DNA of 64,000 nucleotides from NCBI GenBank assembly GCA_963971285.1, contig OZ020258.1, forward strand, positions 11,304,614-11,368,613. Reading direction: 5' to 3'. Position numbers and translations under genes: made by a program. Under the pieces are notes generated by a model that did no database searches, had not been told where the DNA came from, and saw only the letters and a program-made list of their open reading frames with translations. Source of the DNA: Astropecten irregularis (taxonomy: Eukaryota; Echinodermata; Asteroidea; Paxillosida; Astropectinidae). Below are positions 1 to 9,700 of the stretch, piece after piece. The stretch's first letter is position 1, and each line of letters opens with the position of its first letter.

Positions 1-644
1 TTACAGATTCAACTGAAATAGATTTCACGTGTAGCAGTGGCCGTAAGCACAAAAATAAGCCAACCGGATTCCATGAAATTGGGCCCAGGTCTATTGATAT
101 CTCATAGAAGCTGAATCTGTTTTCAAAATCCACACACTCAAAGATACTGAGCATAATACACATCAGAGAAGGGAAATAATAAGAGCACATTCAAAGCAAA
201 AAGGGTCATTACGAATTGAGACTAGAGGTTAGGCTTGGGATTCATTTTGCTACCGCCATTTTGTGTCCTAAATGAAATGAAGGGCTTGAGGTGCATAGTG
301 AAGCTGGAGCCTTTCTTCGGCTTCATCATGTGGCCCAATCCCTTCATTTCATTTTGTGGGCCTCAAATGGCGGTAGCGAAATAAGTCCCAAGCCTAGCCT
401 CAAGCCTGGTTTCGTAAACACCCACAGTATCACTGAAACCATGCAATGGTGACTGTCCTTACAAAAGCTTCAAAAATCCAACGAAAGAGTGACAAGAACT
501 GATACAGACACTCAATTTAAAACAAGAAATATTGGCATCAACACGACAACAATGTTTACAACCATGACACATTGGCAAAGTTGTGACTGGGAAAAAAAAT
601 ATGCATTGCTCAACATTTGTCCGTGGTCTTTCTGTGCTAATTAC
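1..644. other. Downstream intron of MAPK15 at the left edge
   Basis: No supported exon. It holds the palindromic element at 225-402 and, on the minus strand, one good acceptor (pyrimidine tract ending CCCAG, 587-588) that may belong to a terminal or alternative exon. Confidence 0.5.
225..402. repeat. Short foldback (MITE-like) element, about 178 bp
   Basis: The two halves are near-complementary: the left begins GAGGTTAGGCTTGGGA and runs through TGCTACCGCCATTTTG; the right ends in the complement of these (CAAATGGCGGTAGCG ... CCCAAGCCTAGCCTC). An internal AAATGAAATGAAGGG is also mirrored. This is a small non-autonomous foldback element; the family is unknown. Confidence 0.75.
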
Positions 645-749
645 CTGTATTCAAGTAAGAATGACCATTGGTCAGCGAGGGTCTCTTGTTGGCCTGGAGG
701 CTCGCCGATCGACTCCCCTGGGCCAAGGGAGGTCGAACCGACCGGCGCC
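645..749 (-). CDS. MAPK15: MAPK15 coding exon 10 (about residues 404-439), tail continued
   Basis: The 105-base exon has a long pyrimidine tract before its acceptor (CCCACCCTAG) and a donor reading ACAG then GTAATT. Its incoming phase exactly matches exon 9 and gives [20 protein letters not shown] then [15 protein letters not shown], a basic Ser/Arg/Pro-rich segment typical of kinase tails. It ends with one base of the next codon, so at least one more exon is needed. A good acceptor at 587-588 would lead to 41 Cys-rich codons and a stop at 459-461, but that sequence does not look like a MAPK15 C-terminus. Confidence 0.8.
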
Positions 750-3700
750 CTAGGGTGGGGATCAAGGTTGGGAATAGGGGAAACGACGTGTACAGGCAAA
801 CAAGCAGAGCACACAGCAAGAACAAAGATGGGCAGGCAGGCAGCATCACGGCAACACCAACACAAAATTTGGAGAAATCAAAGAAACAAAAACCATTCAA
901 AACGTGACAAACTGTCTATGTTCTTCAAATGCAAATGAAAACAAGCAAATAAAGCAAATGAGGGTATTGTCACACAAGGCAAAATCAAAAGCAGTCCTTG
1001 AAATTGGTTCTGAAAGGGGCAAGGCCACTTGCAAGGGGCACTTCCATTGGAAAATCATAATGTCTATGGAAACATTTGAAGGGGCACCAAGGCCAAGAAC
1101 CAGGGCAATGAAGGCCATGGCCTCCTTGGACTCCGTTAAATTCCAGGCTTGCAAAAGGGTTGTCCCACAATGATACAAAGGTGACTATAAGTGCCATGTC
1201 GCACATGCCATTTCCCCCACCCGGACCCCAAGAATGGATGACAATGGGTGGCAAGTGCATACGCCAACTTAGGCCGAATTCTTCGCGATTAAGCATTCAA
1301 GCTGCAAATAAGGATGATTTAACCTCCCAAATGAATACAATACATGGGTTTACACTTCGGCGGCCATCTTAGATTTTGATCGCAACTTCAAAACGAAGCA
1401 CTTCCACGCATGCGCACTTTTCGAAGTGTAAACTCGTGTATATTATAAAAGATAGATTTTTTTTGTGCTTAACATGCTCCATGAAATTGGCCCCATGTTA
1501 GATCTCCTGGAGTGTGAAATAACGCAGGGTTTAACTTCCGGGGTAGAAGTACCTAGGGTTGATTTCACAAAGCCCTACAAACAATCGTAACTCATGTTAC
1601 AAGGATAACTCATCATATCCTACGACTTCTATGTGGGAAGGCAATGCATTATATTAATTCCAACGATTGAAAGGAAGTTAAAATGAGTTTGATGAAATAG
1701 ACCACTGGACAGCTACAGGTATAGTCATCCAGGGCTTTCAGCACTCTTGTGTGAAAAGGCCTTAAGTGAAACAAATAGCATTGCAAGAAAACAAAAAGCA
1801 ACTAATCCAAAGAATACTTTTCACATGACATGCAACTCTCTGTATCTAACTATGGGGGTTTACAATACAGAGGCTCAGGCTCAGGCTCCAGCTCTGTCAT
1901 CCATATGCTGGAAATATAGGTTGTGGTTTTTCATTGAAGCTGAAATCTCTGTTTTCCTTTTCAAACTAGAGAATCTAATTCCGAACCGCTGCCAAAAGCC
2001 TGTATTTTGATACCAGTTGTTTCAGAAAGGATTCATGAAAATGGAGCCAGAGCCTGAGGCGGAGCCTGAGACGGAGCCTGAGCCTCCATTTCGTAAACGC
2101 CCTATGGTGCTGTAGCAATCAGGCAAACAGCGCCCTCTACAGTTTGAACACTGACTACTGCATTGCTATTATGCATCACTGGTACAAACAAAACCATCAA
2201 TACAGTACTACAGTCAAATTCTTCACCGGTAACCTGTCAAATTTACCTGAATACGCAGGCTGTGGTGCAGCCCCACTGGCCCCCACGGTAGACTTCGGTT
2301 TGCTGGTCATGTGGTTAATTTGGGGTGGTAATGCGGCAACGGGGGCAGGTTCGGCCGGGGGTGGACTCTCCCTGGGAGCGGCCTCGGTCCGTAGTCGGTC
2401 GCGATGCTTGGCCTTCTTTTCTTTTATCATCTGCAACGAACAGACATTTGTCATAATGCTTTTCCTGAATGTCGCCTTGCCACAAACCAGCCTTGTTTAT
2501 TAAAACTGTTGCAATTTCTCCTAAAATTACTTCTTTAAAACAGGATACATGCATATTCTTCGATGTGTTATTATAAGTACGCTTGTCCAATACAGATAAT
2601 CTTGTTCATCATAAGTGCTGGGCAAAATCGGGTAATTTCATATCCGGTTACTGATTGCAAAAAAAAAATCAGGTTAACGGTTAACATATGTAATCGTGTG
2701 CGATTTATGGTATAGGCCTATACGTCTTCTTCAATGTGATCGTTGCTTTCAGAATGTTTTTTTCTATGTTATTCTTTGTATCAAGCATTTAGATCAAGTA
2801 CACAACGTTTCTTTTAGATCCAGTATGTGAAAAGCGTGTTTCTACTTGGCAAAATGGACAAAATAACTGACTGAAATTCTACAGTTTACACTTTTTGGGT
2901 TGTTGAGCATGAGCCAAAGGTTCGTCCTTTTTCTTTTTTCTTTTAGTTTAGGTTAACGGTTTGCAGAAATTTGTAACCGGATAATTAAATCCGGGTCGGT
3001 TAACCTATAACCGGATAAAAATCCTAGCACTTTTCATCATGCAAGACATGAAATTTGATGGCCCAAATCATTTCAAAAACATACAAAATCTTCAAACAAA
3101 AAATGAAAAAGAGAAATCCATATTCACAGAGACAACAGTTTAACTGTTGGCTCTGTGAATATGGATTCAAAAGAATTCAAATGAAAGAGACACAAGGTAA
3201 TAAAAGGCAATGGATGTAAAAGAAATAAGTGTCCATGATTGCACGCTTGGACATTTGCCAAATGTGCAATGGACAACTATTGCACGCTAGCTCACCTCGT
3301 ATAGTTTCCTTCTGTATTCCCCTACTGACAACTGTACATCATCATCCAATGGAGGTACTACATCATAGTCTAGTACCCTCTCTTCAGCTGCATTGTGGAA
3401 CCTGATCAAATCAATGTTAAGCATAATACGCCAGTTTTAGTGTTAGTCCTTCGTGGCCGGCCAAGCTCAATTCGTTTAGAAGTATAAAGAGAACTTGTAA
3501 TTGATGGCATAATTGCATTCATTAGTTTATGTCAGTGCCCAGCGATTACTATTACGATTACATGGAAAAGTACACTGTTATTTAAAGGCAGCATACAGGA
3601 TTTGCAAGGCCTCCAAAAAAAAGATTATTGAGTTTGAGACAGAAAATGGACTTAACAGTTCGTAAACAGTGCAAACAGTCACCATGGGAAATCTTGGTTC

Positions 3701-6700
3701 ATCAGATGCTGGGATTTTCAAGGAAATCAAGATTTTAATAGCGTTTTATAAAAGGATTGTTCGTCCGAACGATTTAGTAGCATTTCGTAAAAAGGTACAT
3801 GAAACAACGACTGTAAGGAAGTTTAAGACATTCACTTCTGTTTAAGTACCAAATTGAGCCAAAACGCACATCTTTGCAAATTGTATATGTCCCCTTTAAC
3901 CACTGGGTTAATTAATGGAACAATTATTCATTCAAGTAAACTTCTCCATGTTTCTAAATTGTACATTTTGCTCAGCAGAAAGTTCTGAAGAAATTAAAAA
4001 TCATAATCGGTTTACAAACACTTTTGTGTTGCAATTTAAATGTACTGCAAGGTAGTGTTAGTTTCCCCTCAAGCCTAGATTCAAATAGTCTCCTCAACTG
4101 GATCAGCAGCTTATCTCTTCACACCCTTGTCTGCGAATCAAGACTACAACACACAGCAAAGCGCCCTCTACATGCAATCACACACCTTATTACATAGGGA
4201 TGCTTGAGTGCCTGCGCTGCAGTTAGCCTCTTCTCAGGGTTGAAGTGTAGTAGTTTCCTCAGCAGATCGATGGCATCGGCTGAGGCTTTGGGAAGTATAT
4301 CCTCAAAGGACTGTCTGTGCCTACAGTGTATGAGGATGTAATAATTGGACATATACATGAGTATTTAGTAAGTACAGAATTATCCTGATAACACCAATGT
4401 TGTAGTACTCGTACTCGGTACTCGCACTCGAGTACTACTCGAGTACCGTTTTCCGAGTACTCGACATCCAAAAATTGTACTCGAGCATCTAGGTACTCGT
4501 ACTCGAAAAAGAGTATACTCGATAAAAAAAACTGTTCATTTAAAAGTTCGTGGATCTGAGCATTCTAACAACGAATCGAATCTAGCATATAGAAATTACA
4601 TGCTTATGAATAGTTGAGTCTGGAAAATAGACTTCGCCGTGCCTGGCGTTTACATTGTTGTAAAGTATTACTGTTGCAACGCATAGCCACGTGTGTTGAC
4701 TACCATTTTTAGATCAGCTACAGCGCAACTTTTTCGTTTTTTTCCCGGAAGATAAGTACTTGTACTCGTACTCGTAAGATAAGTACTTGTACTCGTAATT
4801 GTACTCGGGTGCACAAGTACTTGTACTCGGAAACCAGCACTTGTACTTGACTGGCAAAGTACTCGACCTGTCTAAGTACTCGGCAGTACTTGGTACTCGG
4901 AAAAAAGTACTCGACTACAACACTGGATAACACAGTCGCAGATGTATACCTCCTAGCTCGCATTGCACCAGTCAACTGGATATTAGGAGGTCTGTAGCTA
5001 GCAAAGTAGAACGACCAGTGTTCTAGCCACATCGGTCGGTACCAGTCGGGGACAGCTGGCACTCAGCCTTTCCGACCGGCACTCGAGATGAAAAATCATG
5101 TTGCAAACCGGCACAGAAAATCTTGAAAATCACAGAAAATGCACAATTTACAACATCAATGTTGTGTGTTTTTTTTCACTGAAAGAACAGTAACATTTTG
5201 ATTTGGAGACAAATTTGGAAAGATAAATTGACCAAATCCCCGATAACAGTATATTGCTGACACGCTCACATACGTACTGACTTGCATTTAGCTACCATGT
5301 ATTATCTCCTCGACCCTGGCCATATGGGGCGAGAGCTCAACTTCGCACAGGAGTAGGCCAGTCAAAGGTCACGCTGGATAAAATGTGGTTACAACCAGCA
5401 ATCGACCACCTGCGACTGTGGAACAGAGCCCCAGACGATGCGACACCTGTTACACTGCCCCCTGCTTGAGGAACCTTGTAGCATAGTGGACTTTGCCCTA
5501 CACAATATGGATACGCCAGAAGAAGAATGATATAATCACAGATCAAAGAGTATGTACGAAACTCTTACCTTACAGACACCTTGTCTAGAATTGACGACAC
5601 ATAGTCAGATTCGATAACATCTCTGTCTGCCTTTGACGGTGGATCAATGATGTTCATGATTCGTTCAATCTGATTCAATGTCGACGTTCCGGGAAAGAGA
5701 GGCTTTCCCCGTAGCAGTTCACCCAGGATGCAGCCCACACTCCACATGTCCACGCCTTTCGTGTACCTGTAAGGGGACGGATATCAGTTGTAAATGCTGA
5801 TGCACAGGGAGTCAGATGTCAAGAAAGATTTGAGGCTTTGCATGGTGACAATTGGTATGTTGATCTGTTTGCGGAAACACCATGTAATAATCGTTCGTAC
5901 CTTCGCACTTCTATATCGTTCGCACTTCTATATCGTTCGCACTTCTATACCGTCCGCACTTCTATATCGTTCGCACCTCTCGCAATTAGATCTCACGTTT
6001 CGACTAGTCTGCTCTAGTCCTGGTCTCCTGATGAGGACTAGAGCAGACTAGTCAAAACGTTGAGACCTAATTGCGAGAAGTGCGAATGATATTGAAGTAC
6101 GAACGATATTGAAGTGCGAAAGTACGAACGATTATTACATGGTGTTTCCGCAAACCGATCCAAATACAAATCAGATGTCATTTAATGTATCTCCAAGGGG
6201 GCACAGGTGGCAAGTGCGTTAGGCACTCGCCTCTCACCAATGAGGCCCAGGTTCAAATCCGGCCTAGGTCATATGTCATGTGAGTAGAGTTGTGTGTTGG
6301 TTCTCTCCTATATACTAAGAGGGTTTTTCTCCGGGTTCTCCGGTTTTCCTCCCTCCACAAAAATCAAACACTTTCGATCTCAGGCTGTGCTCCGTGATCA
6401 TATATGGGTTAATGTGGCTGGCAGCCATGGGCACCCATGAAAGCCTGCTACTAGATCACGTTGAAGTCACATCCTTCGCAATTCAGCACCCCAGCTGCGA
6501 GTAAGGATGATTAGCCTCCCAAATTATTATTATTATTATCTTCTATGTCTACAGAGTAACTAATGAAATGATTCTGAGACGTCCTGCACAGAAATGCAAA
6601 CTTCATTGAATGATTCGAATGAGAAAGCTATTTTTTCTGAGCTATGCAATTTGTTAAGGACACCAAAAGACCCAAGCCGAGGTGAGAATTTCAAAGGAAA

Positions 6701-9700
6701 CCATGCTCAAGGTTAGTCTGAGTATCACCGATTCTACTCCGTGCCACACTACGTACGAACGTCTGATACATGGGTGCATGCAAATAATATGCAACGCGGC
6801 ACATCGGCCATTCAGATCTGTTTTAAGAACATTTCCGTCAGGATCGTGACGGCGGATGTTGATTGGTCAATTTCATGCGCCCGTGCGGCAGCAGCTATTT
6901 TGTGATAGACGTGCTCGCTAAACAGTACGATAGTAGATGCCCCTTGATTGGTCAAAACTTAGAGCGGTCAGAGCTGGGTTGGCATGCATAATTAATCAGG
7001 AAATCTGCACGCATGTGATAGACGCTCGCTCGCTGTAGGGTGAGTGCATCTATTACATAGACTAGCTAAAGGTGGGCGAAGAAATCCTTTTTCAAGAATG
7101 ATGGGTCACCACGATGCCTGTGGGACTAAGCTGACAAGGACTTCAACCAGGTATTCTCCACTCAACAGGCATTGAATTTTGCTAATCATTTGCTCTCACT
7201 TCTTTCTAATAATAACAAACAAATGAAATACAATCAAAAGAAGAAGAATGAGTTTGACCTTTTGGAGGCGAGCAGAATCTCCGGCGCTCGGTACCATCGA
7301 GTTGCTACATACTCGGTGAGTGCTGGATCACCCTCATTCTGCGTAGTGTCCAGCTGTGTTATTGATCTAGCCAGGCCAAAATCAGCCACCTTGACGAAGC
7401 ACTCACTGTCCAGAAGGATGTTGGAAGGCTATACAACAAATGAGACCCAGTCAAAAGGTAGAATACAGGTTCTTGTACAGGGTGTCCCAGAAAAAAAAGG
7501 CAACGTTGTGTCGGGAACCAATATGTTAAAATTAAACTGTTTATCACTTCAAGATTCACATATATGATACAGCCATGTCTTGGCTATCACCATGTAGAAT
7601 TTGAGCTAAATCGGGCTGAAATTGCCGAAAATATGACCAATTGAAAGAGTACTCTTTAAAAACAAATTTGCAAAGATAACACGCATGGTGGTCAATACAC
7701 ACATAATGTGTATGAAAGAAAGATGAAAATCGGGTTTTGAGGTTGGGTAATTCAGTCTTAGTTTTTTCCCTCAATTTCAGTCCAATTTGGCTCAAATTCT
7801 ACATGGTGATAGCCAAGGCATGGTTGTATCATATATTTTAATCTTGAAGTGATAAACAGTTCAATTTTCATTTAATGGTTCTCGAAAAAAAGTGTTCTTA
7901 AAATCTGGCCTCAAAACCTACTTTTTTCAGCAATTTTGTGGTTAATAACTATTGGTGGAGCCGGCACCTTTGAATGTGTTACACAGATAAATGGCGCTAT
8001 ATAAATGCTATGCATCATCATCATCATCATCAATGTGTTATCCTTTGTAACTCGATTTACAATCAATGTTAGAGCTTCGTGAAATCGACCTCAGGACTCT
8101 TTGTGTTCCCACTCACCTTGTGGTCTCTGTGAATGACATTACCGGAATGTAGATACATAGTGGCATTAATCAGCTGATACATGATATATCTCTGGTGGAT
8201 GTCTTTAAGGATGCTACCATTCTTGATGACGGCGTGCAGGTCTGTGTCTGCATTTTCAAAAGATGAAAACATCTGGGAAATTAATTTTCTTTAACCCTAA
8301 CCCACTTTCATAACTTAGTTTACCACACATTTTTCCAGTGGAAAGTGTGGTATCCTAGGGCCTTTCTCAAAGCTCGGCTCTGGCTCCGGCACCATTTCGT
8401 GAATCCATTTCAAAATTACAATAGAGGCTTTTGGGTGCAGATAGGGAGTAGATTCTCTGGTTTGAAAAGGACAACAGAGCTTCAGCTTCAAAAGCAAACC
8501 ACAACCTATATTTTCAGCATATGAAAACAGAGATGAAGCCGGAGCCAGAGCCGGAGCTGAGCTTTGAGAAAAGGCTCCTGAATACCTCAATGCACCACAC
8601 CACAGTTGAGTTACAATCGATCGTAGAGATCTATGAACTGACCCCGAGCAAATTTCTGGGGTTTTCTTTCATAAAAGAAGTGTTCAAAGATGTTAGAAAC
8701 CTCATTTGATTTAAAGAAGAAAGCATCCGGGAAATGAAGTTTCTTTTTTCCCTAACCCACCTCCATACCTCAAAGCCTGAATACCTCAATGCACCATATT
8801 GCAGTTTGTGTGGTAATGCATGGCTCATGATACAGTTTCCCAGTGGAGATTGTGGTAGTGTGTGATAAGCAGTTTTTGTCTTGTATGATAAGTGTAGAGG
8901 GTCAGGGTTAATCAAGTTCAGTCTCTTCAAAAACAGTCCTCAAAAAAATTAATACACAATCTAACTGCCCAAGATATATTCCTTTGATTTTGAGGGCAAT
9001 ACATATGACAATCGAAGGAATTGTCTATGCTGCTTCCATGAAGTTCAATCCCTGTGCACCAAGTCAATGTGCATACTAGAGACATTGAGTGAAACGACAA
9101 GGGGCAATGCATCACTGGTCAAAGATTTTTTTAAGAGCTTTCATTCCAGTCAAAACTAAAATGAGCTTAAATTTAAGTTTCCATGTTAAATGGGAATTTG
9201 AGAAAACAACTTGAAATATAATTTTTAGTCTTTGATGCCTTCGATCCTGCTAGGATCGAAATGTGTCAGGCCCTCCGAACTCCAAGCATTTTATAAATTT
9301 CAAGTCATTATTTTGCCGATGAGCAGTTTGCATCAGTTTATTATTTGCATTAACTTGAAATATAAATAAATGTTTCAATGGACTGTGTTTGATTTTGATT
9401 GCCAAAATCAAAATCATCCGATTGACAGAATTAATGGAATGGAATTAAAACAGCACACAGGCCGAACAGACTGAGAGGGCACTACAGACTGCTGACTCTG
9501 CCAATATTCTGGACTCACCCATATATTCAAACACCAAGTAAATATCCTTGTCATTGTCCGCTTTCATCACATTCAGCAACTTGATGATGTTCTTGTGATC
9601 TCCAAATTCCTGGCGAGATGGAAGGCCAAAGAAAACAAAATAAGCAAAGAGATACTGTATATATACAATTTAGACTAAAATAATGAAACTAAAAACTGAA

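Larger units (their letters stand above)
750..2246. other. MAPK15 intron 9
   Basis: 1.5 kb intron. It contains a SINE-tail remnant near 1278-1335 (GCTGCAAATAAGGATGATTT, like the tail of the SINE at 6197-6539), a roughly 85-bp palindrome at 1348-1432 (TTTACACTTCG / CGAAGTGTAAA), and the elements at 1555-1703 and 1855-2102. Open frames around 900-1300 show no recognisable protein. Confidence 0.6.
2431..3295. other. MAPK15 intron 8
   Basis: 865-bp intron filled mainly by a hAT-type element (2613-3032) and a perfect-loopless hairpin (3115-3167). Nothing coding seen. Confidence 0.7.
4321..5568. other. MAPK15 intron 6
   Basis: 1.25-kb intron holding a hAT-type element (4395-4925) and a LINE 3' fragment (5344-5529). 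The stretch 4934-5340 holds no feature I recognise. Confidence 0.7.
5767..7258. other. MAPK15 intron 5
   Basis: 1.49-kb intron with a foldback element (5822-6170) and a SINE (6197-6539). The stretch 6545-7258 has no identified feature apart from a run of repeated GATAGACG/GATTGGTCAA motifs at 6850-7060, which may be another element. Confidence 0.6.
7429..8116. other. MAPK15 intron 4
   Basis: 688-bp intron nearly filled by the foldback at 7478-7890 and a SINE 3' end at 7957-8031 (GGCGCTATATAAATGC followed by ATC repeats). Confidence 0.65.
8248..9518. other. MAPK15 intron 3
   Basis: 1.27-kb intron. It holds remnants of an element with TTAACCCTAACCC ends (8292-8356, 8578-8640, 8745-8912), interrupted by the GGCTC-end element at 8358-8577, and a GATCCTGCTAGGATC repeat at 9226-9305. 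Nothing coding. Confidence 0.6.

Noticed and set aside
459-586. Terminal MAPK15 exon (41 codons then stop)
   Set aside because: The acceptor is good and the phase fits, but the peptide is Cys-rich and unlike MAPK15 C-termini. Kept only as a possible alternative end.
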